Shown here: positions 1 through 4,753 of the stretch, one piece after another
Layout of the letters: the number at the start of each line of letters is the position of its first letter
How positions within the stretch are numbered: the first letter of the stretch is position 1
Origin: an uncultured Acetatifactor sp.
GTDB lineage: Bacteria; Bacillota; Clostridia; Lachnospirales; Lachnospiraceae
Assembly (NCBI GenBank): GCA_910585615.1
Contig: CAJUFO010000139.1
Coordinates: forward strand, 1-6,148
Reading direction: 5' to 3'
Length of the DNA stretch: 6,148 bases
Position numbers and translations under genes: made by a program
The notes under the pieces: model-generated
The model's database searches: none
Seen by the model: only the letters and a program-made list of their open reading frames with translations
Told to the model about the DNA's origin: nothing

Positions 1-55
1 GAACCCGTGTTACCGCCGTGAAAGGGCGATGTCTTAACCGCTTGACCATGGAGCC
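1..55 (-). tRNA. tRNA-Glu(UUC), 5' part only (3' end outside the window)
   Basis: Read on the minus strand, the sequence begins GGCTCCATGGTCAAG at position 55 and runs through a D-arm (GTC ... GAC), an anticodon stem TCGCC/GGCGG and the loop CTTTCAC, whose central TTC (complement of 20-22) is the Glu anticodon. It continues through the variable region into GGGTTC, the start of the T-arm, where the window ends. The missing part is the rest of the T-arm, the 3' acceptor strand and any CCA. The gene therefore points out of the window and its 5' flank is the 56-471 gap. I could not identify a convincing promoter for it in that gap. Confidence 0.93.
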
Positions 56-471
56 GTCTCAAACATGCCTTTCCGGTTGTACTAATGAACCTTATCTCAT
101 CTGGCTCCCCAACAAATCCGGAACCATCAACAACCGTTCCTTAAATCAATTTACTTCCTATCCAACTGACAACCTAACGAAGAATATTTTATCACAACTA
201 TCCTCTTTTGGCAAGAGGAAATTGATGAATTCCAAAACTTTTTATAATTCCGGATGCCAATTTCTCCGCCGCCATGCAGCAATCCTTTTGGAACAGGAAA
301 ACAGCGCAATACATGGAGCCGAAAAATGTCATATCCTGGAACATTTTCTCAGACCATGGAATAAAATGTACAAATGACCCGATACTGCACAGAGAATATG
401 GAAAAGCATATGCGACAGCCGGGAATTTCATGTGAAGACAGAATATAGTCGCTCACTTAGAGGAGGAAGAT
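56..471. other. AT-richer intergenic region with no convincing gene
   Basis: This 416-base stretch separates two divergent genes, the tRNA and the hemerythrin fusion, so it must hold both promoters. It is visibly AT-richer than the coding DNA around it. Structures seen: a short inverted repeat GGAAC/GTTCC (120-124, 136-140), a hairpin CCTCTT-ttggc-AAGAGG (202-218), a perfect TATAAT on the plus strand at 243-248, and protein-like pieces in different plus-strand frames (170-244 and 229-432). One candidate small ORF, 225-377 (50 codons), starts at an ATG six bases after AAGAGG (213-218). A long minus-strand frame (431-198) has no ribosome binding site and is rejected. The plus-strand frame opening at 18 starts inside the tRNA complement, so its upstream part is not a gene. 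Nothing here is recognised with confidence. Confidence 0.6.
222..248 (+). promoter_or_regulatory. candidate sigma-A-type promoter ahead of the hemerythrin fusion gene
   Basis: A perfect -10 hexamer TATAAT (243-248) is preceded by TTGATG (222-227), a 4/6 match to the -35 consensus. The spacer is only 15 bases, shorter than the usual 17, so the pairing is doubtful. If used, transcription would start near 255 and leave a leader of roughly 215 bases before the ATG at 472. The AT-rich surroundings make a chance match to the hexamer quite possible. Confidence 0.25.
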
Positions 472-1860
472 ATGGGAAATCGTTTGGTATGGGATGAACG
501 GTATAATATAGGGGTTGAAATCATCGACAGGGAGCACAAAAAGCTCTTCGGCATTCTGGGCAAGCTGTTCGACTTCGGGAATAGGGCGGAGAAAAGCCAC
601 TTTGCCTGCCAGGAGGCGATAAAGTACTTCAAGGATCACGCTATCCAGCATTTCTCGGACGAGGAGGCCTATATGGATTCCATAGATTACCCGGGGCTCA
701 GGGCCCACAGGCGCATCCATAAGGATTTCCGAGAGCGGATGCTCCCTGCCCTTGAAAGCGAGCTGGAGATGACGGGATTCTCCGCCACCTCCATCCACCA
801 TTTCCTGGGTGTGTGCGCCGGCTGGCTGATTGCGCATACCATGATCGAGGATCATATGATCGTAAGCGGCGAGCCCGTCATGCACTGGGAAAACCTGCTG
901 CCGGAGGAGGAACAGGCCATGATGGGGCAGACCGTAGCCAGCATTCTACACAGCATGTTCCGGTTGAATCCCCAGTTGATCAGCAATTATTATGCCGGGG
1001 AGCAATTCGGCAGAGGCATCTGCTGTCGGCTGGTCTATAGCGACGGAGAGAAAAAGAGCTGGGAATTCCTCCTGCTTTTCGAGGAGCAGCTTGTCGGCAG
1101 CATCATCGGCAATGCCGTATCATCGAAATCGGAAACCACGGCCATGATGCTGTCCAATGTGGCCAGCTATGCGGCAACGCAGCTTGTAGAGCGCGTCAGG
1201 CGGTATTTTCCGTCACTGAAGCCTCTTGTTCTGAAGGAGGAACAGATTCTGACCTATGAGCAGTTCTACAGGATGTACGAGAGGCTGAGCCCCCAGTTCA
1301 GCTTCCTCTTCGACACAGGCAAAGGATACTTCGCTTATTGCATGGCCGCTTCCCACATGCCCCTTTCCGGGGACGGCATCACGGCGGTCGCTAAGGACGC
1401 TGTCGCTGCGCTTGAAAGCCGTCTGCGCCTTGACGATCCCCTGCCGCATCCCTGTCCCGACAGTGCCGTGGAAGCCGAAGCAGACCGCCGAAAGATACTG
1501 GTAGTGGACGACTCGGACTTCATGCGCAGAGCCATGCTCGACCTGCTGGGTCGGGATTATGAGGTGCTGACGGCAGATTCCAGCATGTCCGCCATCCGAA
1601 GCATCACCCTTGCCCGGCCGGATCTGGTGCTGCTGGATTACGAGATGCCCGTCTGCAACGGAGGCCAGATGCTGGAGATGATCCGCTCGGAAAAGGAATT
1701 CGCGGATATCCCCGTCATCTTCCTCACCTGTCGGGTGGACAGGGCGAGCGTGGAAAAAGCTATCTCCTTAAAGCCTGAGGGCTATCTGTCCAAATCCCTC
1801 TCCGCAGAATCCGTGAAAAGGGAAATTGACCGGTTCTTTGAGAAGAGAGAGCGGCGGTGA
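472..1860 (+). CDS. bacteriohemerythrin / CheX-like(?) / response-regulator receiver fusion protein
   Basis: This is probably a cytoplasmic oxygen- or redox-sensing signal protein of 462 residues. Residues 1-133 are a bacteriohemerythrin domain with all seven expected di-iron ligands: H22, H60, E64, H79, H83, H122 and D127, in the usual spacing (HxxxE, HxxxH, HxxxxD). Residues ~150-300 form a middle domain whose strand/helix order (WEFLLLFEEQL from 197, a long helix around 221-242) resembles CheX/CheC chemotaxis phosphatases. The CheX Glu-x-x-Asn catalytic motif is not evident, so that call is tentative. A Pro/Asp-rich linker leads to a receiver domain (~340-462) with the acidic pair D346/D347, phospho-acceptor D389 (LLDYEMP), T419 and K441 all present. 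No DNA-binding or enzymatic output domain follows. The start is fixed by AGAGGAGG (459-466), five bases before the ATG. Known hemerythrin domains bind O2 reversibly; control of the receiver by O2 is inference. Confidence 0.93.
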   Translation: MGNRLVWDERYNIGVEIIDREHKKLFGILGKLFDFGNRAEKSHFACQEAIKYFKDHAIQHFSDEEAYMDSIDYPGLRAHRRIHKDFRERMLPALESELEMTGFSATSIHHFLGVCAGWLIAHTMIEDHMIVSGEPVMHWENLLPEEEQAMMGQTVASILHSMFRLNPQLISNYYAGEQFGRGICCRLVYSDGEKKSWEFLLLFEEQLVGSIIGNAVSSKSETTAMMLSNVASYAATQLVERVRRYFPSLKPLVLKEEQILTYEQFYRMYERLSPQFSFLFDTGKGYFAYCMAASHMPLSGDGITAVAKDAVAALESRLRLDDPLPHPCPDSAVEAEADRRKILVVDDSDFMRRAMLDLLGRDYEVLTADSSMSAIRSITLARPDLVLLDYEMPVCNGGQMLEMIRSEKEFADIPVIFLTCRVDRASVEKAISLKPEGYLSKSLSAESVKREIDRFFEKRERR

Positions 1861-2086
1861 TTGCCGTTCCGTTGTGGCAAATATCAATCATATAAATATC
1901 ACAGGGCGACAGCTTCATATTTTCGGTAGATAGGCTGGCCGCAAGTTCAGCGGACTTGGTCTTAAGCATTTTTTTGATATCGCCGCCGTCAGCCGCCAGC
2001 ACCACACGATATCCGGCTTCCTGTATAAAGTCATGCAGCAATGCCTGTATGGATAGATTGTCCTCAACAATTAAAATTTTACTCAT
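1760..2086 (-). CDS. truncated response-regulator receiver domain ORF (probable pseudogene)
   Basis: The 108-codon ORF begins like a classical receiver domain, MSKILIVEDNLSIQALL, with acidic residues E8/D9 for Mg2+ binding and the AGYRVVLAADGG stretch of beta-2. A second strand-like piece, CDIYMIDI, places a candidate phospho-acceptor at D68. That is about 15 residues later than usual, so there is an insertion between helix 2 and strand 3. After D68 the similarity fades. The conserved Thr/Ser and Lys and the rest of the fold are missing, and no output domain follows. The last 101 bases are antisense to the end of the hemerythrin fusion gene. Expression signals look intact: AGAGGTG lies four bases before the ATG and an extended -10 lies just upstream. 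I read it as a response-regulator gene cut at its 3' end by a deletion or rearrangement; a short, unusual receiver protein is the alternative. Start at 2086 is preferred over the upstream in-frame ATG at 2287, which would cross the terminator. Confidence 0.6.
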   Translation of the reverse strand: MSKILIVEDNLSIQALLHDFIQEAGYRVVLAADGGDIKKMLKTKSAELAASLSTENMKLSPCDIYMIDICHNGTAITAALSSQRTGQFPFSRILRRGIWTDSPQALRR

Positions 2087-2104
2087 AGCGCACCTCTGAC
2101 TGTA

Positions 2105-2113
2105 ATTATAACA
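2105..2113 (-). promoter_or_regulatory. extended -10 promoter element of the receiver ORF
   Basis: On the minus strand the bases read TGTTATAAT, a perfect TATAAT with the TGn extension. No good TTGACA-like -35 is present 17 bases upstream, which is tolerable for extended -10 promoters. Transcription would begin near 2098, giving a leader of about 12 bases that still contains the AGAGGTG ribosome binding site. It lies after the terminator of the upstream operon, so the ORF would be an independent unit. Confidence 0.55.
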
Positions 2114-2123
2114 GCGTAATATG

Positions 2124-2140
2124 AATCTATTGTGTAGATT
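2124..2140. repeat. 6-bp inverted repeat over the -35 region, possible operator
   Basis: AATCTA (2124-2129) and TAGATT (2135-2140) are perfect inverted copies separated by five bases. The element covers the expected -35 position of the minus-strand promoter whose -10 is at 2105-2110. Such placement would suit a repressor or activator site. It is AT-rich and short, so chance is a serious alternative. It is too weak to act as a terminator. Confidence 0.3.
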
Positions 2141-2155
2141 TGAATTTTTTCGTGC

Positions 2156-2197
2156 AAAAAAGGCGGTACAGCCCTTGTAACCGGGGCGATACCGCCT
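2156..2197 (-). terminator. rho-independent terminator of the GH43-esterase operon
   Basis: On the minus strand an 8-bp stem AGGCGGTA (2197-2190) pairs with TACCGCCT (2168-2161), reinforced inside by GCCC/GGGC (2187-2184 with 2174-2171), and is followed at once by a run of Ts (complement of 2156-2161). It lies 45 bases after the esterase stop codon, as expected for the operon end. On the plus strand there is no T-run after the stem, so it appears to work in one direction only. Confidence 0.92.
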
Positions 2198-2241
2198 GAT
2201 TTGAAACAACTTCCCTTTCACCGAAAACCCTGCTTCCGCCC

Positions 2242-3087
2242 TCAGCAGAAGAAAATCTGCAGGGCGTGGTACAGATGAAGCTGCCATGCCTTCATATCAT
2301 GGACTCCTCCAGGGATGGTGTAGAAGTCGTAGTTCTTCCCCCTGACAAGTTGAGGGCAGGCCTGCTCCGCCTTCTCCATGATTTCCTTATGCTCCGGGTA
2401 GGCAATGTCCTTGTCCCCGTTGCAGCAGAACAGGTAATCCAGCTTCAGCCCCCTGGCCTCTCCCTCCGCCAGGGTCTTCCTGATGCGCTCCACCTCGGGA
2501 TCCCGCTCGCCCTGGGGGCCGCAGCAGCCGGAGAAAGGCCCGTACCAGGAGAACAGGGCGAAATTATTGTAAAAAGCAGCCCGGTAAGTGGTCATGGAAC
2601 CCAGGGACAGCCCTGCGAACGCCCGGTGGCTCCGGGTCTTCACCAGATTTTCCTCACTGACATCGCCCTCTGTCCAGGTGGAGAAAGCGCTCTCCACGGC
2701 GGGAATCAAGTCCCGGCGCAGCTCATACCGGAAATGCTCCGTGATGTCCATGTCCTTGTCTGCCTCCTCGCCCCGGTAATAGGTGGGAGTGACAATGATG
2801 CAGGGCTCGCAGATTTTCTTCGCCATCATATTGTCAAGGATGGTCACGGTATCCGGGTAGTCCTTGAACCACCAGTCCTGATTCGCCCCGCCTCCGTGGA
2901 GGAGGTACAGCACATTGTACTTCCGGCTTTCATCGTAGCCGCAGGGAAGGTACACCCAGGCTTCCTTGTGCATGGGATGGCTGGCGTCCCCCTCATAGGT
3001 CTGTGTGTCATAGGAAAACTTCCTGACCTCTCCCCGCTTTTCATTTTCCGCCGTCATTTCGGCTGGCATTTCATAAATATATTCCAT
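2242..3087 (-). CDS. esterase D/CE1-type alpha/beta-hydrolase (acetylxylan or feruloyl esterase-like)
   Basis: The 281-residue protein has the features of the esterase D family (PF00756), which includes CE1 acetylxylan and feruloyl esterases. Motifs seen: the oxyanion-region YLLHGGG (61-67) followed by NQDWW, the nucleophile elbow GLSLG with Ser161, a likely acid in CNGDKD (Asp225 or Asp227), and the catalytic His263 in GGVHDMKAW, a very typical CE1 ending. Together these predict hydrolysis of acetyl or hydroxycinnamoyl esters on plant-cell-wall oligosaccharides. No signal peptide or membrane segment is visible, so it is probably cytoplasmic. The start at 3087 is chosen because AAAGGA lies nine bases upstream; the frame is open further upstream, but those codons run through the intergenic hairpin. 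It lies 107 bases behind the GH43 gene on the same strand and just before a terminator, so it is probably the last gene of that operon. The exact substrate cannot be told from sequence. Confidence 0.88.
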   Translation of the reverse strand: MEYIYEMPAEMTAENEKRGEVRKFSYDTQTYEGDASHPMHKEAWVYLPCGYDESRKYNVLYLLHGGGANQDWWFKDYPDTVTILDNMMAKKICEPCIIVTPTYYRGEEADKDMDITEHFRYELRRDLIPAVESAFSTWTEGDVSEENLVKTRSHRAFAGLSLGSMTTYRAAFYNNFALFSWYGPFSGCCGPQGERDPEVERIRKTLAEGEARGLKLDYLFCCNGDKDIAYPEHKEIMEKAEQACPQLVRGKNYDFYTIPGGVHDMKAWQLHLYHALQIFFC

Positions 3088-3143
3088 TCTGGTACATCCT
3101 TTCTTCCCCTTGGGATTCCGCCTTGTCCAGGTCTGCGGTTTCC

Positions 3144-3185
3144 GCCCCGGAGCCTTACAATCTACAGCCCCTCCGGCTCCGGGGC
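3144..3185 (-). promoter_or_regulatory. intercistronic hairpin between GH43 and esterase
   Basis: An 11-bp perfect GC-rich inverted repeat, GCCCCGGAGCC (3144-3154) and GGCTCCGGGGC (3175-3185), is separated by a 20-base loop. It begins 10 bases after the GH43 stop codon and ends 57 bases before the esterase start. In the transcribed (minus) direction it is followed by GGAAACC rather than Ts, so it is not a standard terminator. A shorter alternative stem can form between the GCCCC of the first arm and GGGGC in the loop. Likely roles are mRNA end protection, a processing site or lowering of esterase expression. On the plus strand TTTT follows the stem, but no plus-strand gene ends here. Confidence 0.65.
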
Positions 3186-3194
3186 TTTTCCATA

Positions 3195-4592
3195 TCACAG
3201 CAGCGCGAAGGACAGCAGGCTGGCTTTCCCCTGTCCTCTGTAGGTAAAATACAGCGCCTGTACCCCGTCCGGCATTTCGATGTCCGCCTCATAGTCCTCC
3301 CACACATTGGTGTACACCACCGGGATCCGGGCCAGGACTTCCCCGTCCCATTTCGTCCGCACCTCAAAAGCGCCGTCCGCATAGCCTCGCACCGTGACGC
3401 GGATCTTCGTCACGCCCTGCATGTCAAAGTATTTGAATCCCGCCGTGGCCGAATCCGTGATATTGGCGATGTACCCGGGCTCCTCGTCCCCGTCCCTGCC
3501 GTCCTGCATCACCCTGGGCTGCTTGTCGCCGCCCACATGGCCCGTGGGCTCATCCGTGAACAGGCGGCACACGATATGGGCCGGATACTCTCCCTTTCCC
3601 GCAAGGGGCCCGCCGTTCAAGCCGCAGGATGTGAGCTCCGCCTGGGCAAAGCTCCCGTCCGCCGAGAGCGTCAGTTTCTCCGCGCACCCCTGTCTGCTGT
3701 ACCAGGTGCCGTTAGTGTGCCTGTGATAAAAAATATACCACTGGCCGTTTATCCCCACCAGGCCCCCGTGGTTGTTGGCCCCGTAGGCCATGGGCAGGTC
3801 GCCGGGCTTGTCGTGGTCGATATGCATGTCGCAGTTGCTCACCAGGACGCCGCGGTACACGAACCCCTCCCTGGGATGCTTGCTTGTGGCATAGCACAGC
3901 TCATGCATCACCTCCGAGGAGTAGACAAAGTAATAGGTATCCCCGATCTTCCGGATGGAGGATGCCTCGAAGAAGGAATGCCCCTCGAATCCGCTCCCCT
4001 GGCAGTGGGTGTAGCCCGGCACCACGCACACTGGGGCTTCCAGCACTGTCAGCATGTCCGCGTCCAGCACCACCGCCATGGAGCCCGAGCGGTCCTTGTC
4101 CCATCTGCCGCTGAAGCCGGTGTAGAGATAGGTCACTGCCCCTTCCGTCAGCACCGCCGGGTCGAACTGAGGCTCGTCTCCCTCCTTATCGCCCAGCCTC
4201 ACGCCGTCCGGATAATGGACATAGCCGTAGAATTCATACCGCCCCGCTGGAGTATCGCACACGGCCACGGACACGATGTGCTGTTTGTCCAGCACATAAT
4301 AGAGATAATATCTGCCGTCTGGCCCCTTCGTCACGTCCGGGGCATAGAGGCAGGCTTTCCCCTCCCTGTTCAGGGGATCCTCATTCCTGGGGTAGATCAC
4401 GCCCTCGTAGCGCCAGTCCGAGAGATCCTCCAGCGGGGCGGACCAGCACACATAATCCCCCATGCAGAACACGAATCCATTGTAAAAGTCATGGGAACCA
4501 TAGACATAGACCCTGTCTCCGAAGACATGGGGCTCACCGTCCGGTATGTACTCCCAGGACGGCAGATACGGGTTGAAGGCTTGTTTCTTCAT
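3195..4592 (-). CDS. GH43-family glycoside hydrolase with C-terminal CBM6-like domain (arabinofuranosidase/xylosidase type)
   Basis: The 465-residue protein matches the five-bladed beta-propeller GH43 family. Residues ~6-310 are the catalytic part: NPYLPSWEYIPDGEPHVF carries the candidate general base Asp18, YAPDVTK the usual pKa-modulating Asp86, and FFEASSI the general acid Glu209, followed by the typical GDTYYFVYSS. Residues ~375-465 look like a CBM6/CBM36-type beta-sandwich (KIRVTVRGYADGAFEVR ... LYFTYRGQG) of the kind often fused to GH43 enzymes. Expected activity is removal of alpha-L-arabinofuranosyl or beta-D-xylosyl units from oligosaccharides; which one cannot be decided by eye. No signal peptide is present, so it probably acts on imported oligosaccharides. 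The start is fixed by AAGGAGG nine bases before the ATG. The esterase follows 107 bases downstream, fitting combined deacylation and glycoside cleavage. A 530-codon plus-strand open frame opposite it is a GC-rich shadow. Confidence 0.92.
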   Translation of the reverse strand: MKKQAFNPYLPSWEYIPDGEPHVFGDRVYVYGSHDFYNGFVFCMGDYVCWSAPLEDLSDWRYEGVIYPRNEDPLNREGKACLYAPDVTKGPDGRYYLYYVLDKQHIVSVAVCDTPAGRYEFYGYVHYPDGVRLGDKEGDEPQFDPAVLTEGAVTYLYTGFSGRWDKDRSGSMAVVLDADMLTVLEAPVCVVPGYTHCQGSGFEGHSFFEASSIRKIGDTYYFVYSSEVMHELCYATSKHPREGFVYRGVLVSNCDMHIDHDKPGDLPMAYGANNHGGLVGINGQWYIFYHRHTNGTWYSRQGCAEKLTLSADGSFAQAELTSCGLNGGPLAGKGEYPAHIVCRLFTDEPTGHVGGDKQPRVMQDGRDGDEEPGYIANITDSATAGFKYFDMQGVTKIRVTVRGYADGAFEVRTKWDGEVLARIPVVYTNVWEDYEADIEMPDGVQALYFTYRGQGKASLLSFALL

Positions 4593-4753
4593 TTTAGGCT
4601 TCCTCCTTTTCGAGTCAATTTTTTCTCAGAATCTTCAGGCCCGATTCAACATGGCTTTCAGGCCCCTGTTACAAAACGTCTGCTTTTGTTGCGAATCCCT
4701 GTTTCGAATCCGTAACATGTTCATCGGAACTTCGGCCGCTTCCCAGCCTCCCC
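4593..4753 (-). promoter_or_regulatory. GH43 upstream region with repeats, probable control region
   Basis: This 161-base gap between the MATE stop and the GH43 start is AT-richer than its flanks. It contains a 9-bp direct repeat TTCAGGCCC (4634-4642 and 4657-4665, 23 bases apart), a 7-bp direct repeat CGAATCC (4692-4698 and 4705-4711), and an inverted repeat ACAAAA/TTTTGT (4671-4676, 4684-4689). No T-tailed terminator hairpin for the MATE gene is visible. A weak minus-strand promoter can be proposed, TTCGCA, a 16-base spacer, then TGTAAC (about 4696-4669), each box 4/6 to consensus. Spacing and repeats make an own promoter for GH43 plausible but unproven. Confidence 0.4.
4634..4665. repeat. 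9-bp direct repeat, 23-bp period, upstream of GH43
   Basis: TTCAGGCCC occurs at 4634-4642 and again at 4657-4665. A start-to-start distance of 23 bases is about two helical turns, similar to the spacing of half-sites bound by AraC-family regulators, which commonly control plant-glycan genes in Firmicutes. The copies lie 42-73 bases upstream of the GH43 ATG. No regulator gene is in the window, so function is inference. Confidence 0.35.

Noticed and set aside
362..385. Sigma-28/SigD-like promoter (TAAA then CCCGATAC) ahead of the hemerythrin fusion gene
   Set aside because: The -10 matches 6 of 8 consensus bases and would fit a chemotaxis-related gene, but only 12 bases separate the boxes where about 15 are expected.
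198..431. A 77-codon minus-strand frame between the tRNA and the fusion gene
   Set aside because: No Shine-Dalgarno precedes the ATG at 431, and the product is an unrecognised Phe/Cys-rich sequence.
1..471. Mobile-element insertion at the tRNA-Glu gene
   Set aside because: Integrases normally use the 3' half of tRNA genes, which lies outside the window; the side seen here is the 5' flank, with no integrase, att repeat or transposase.
1861..1880. Hairpin TTGCC/GGCAA directly after the fusion gene stop, as a terminator
   Set aside because: The stem is only five pairs with a ten-base loop and there is no T-run on either strand.
2266..3243. A 325-codon plus-strand open frame opposite the esterase
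   Set aside because: Antisense shadow of the esterase; it shows low-complexity Pro/Gly/Leu-rich text and no ribosome binding site.
3123..4715. A 530-codon plus-strand open frame opposite GH43
   Set aside because: It is antisense to a clearly recognised GH43 gene with catalytic motifs and a perfect ribosome binding site; the frame is open because of GC-rich codon bias and its sequence is rich in Val/His/Pro/Arg without family motifs.
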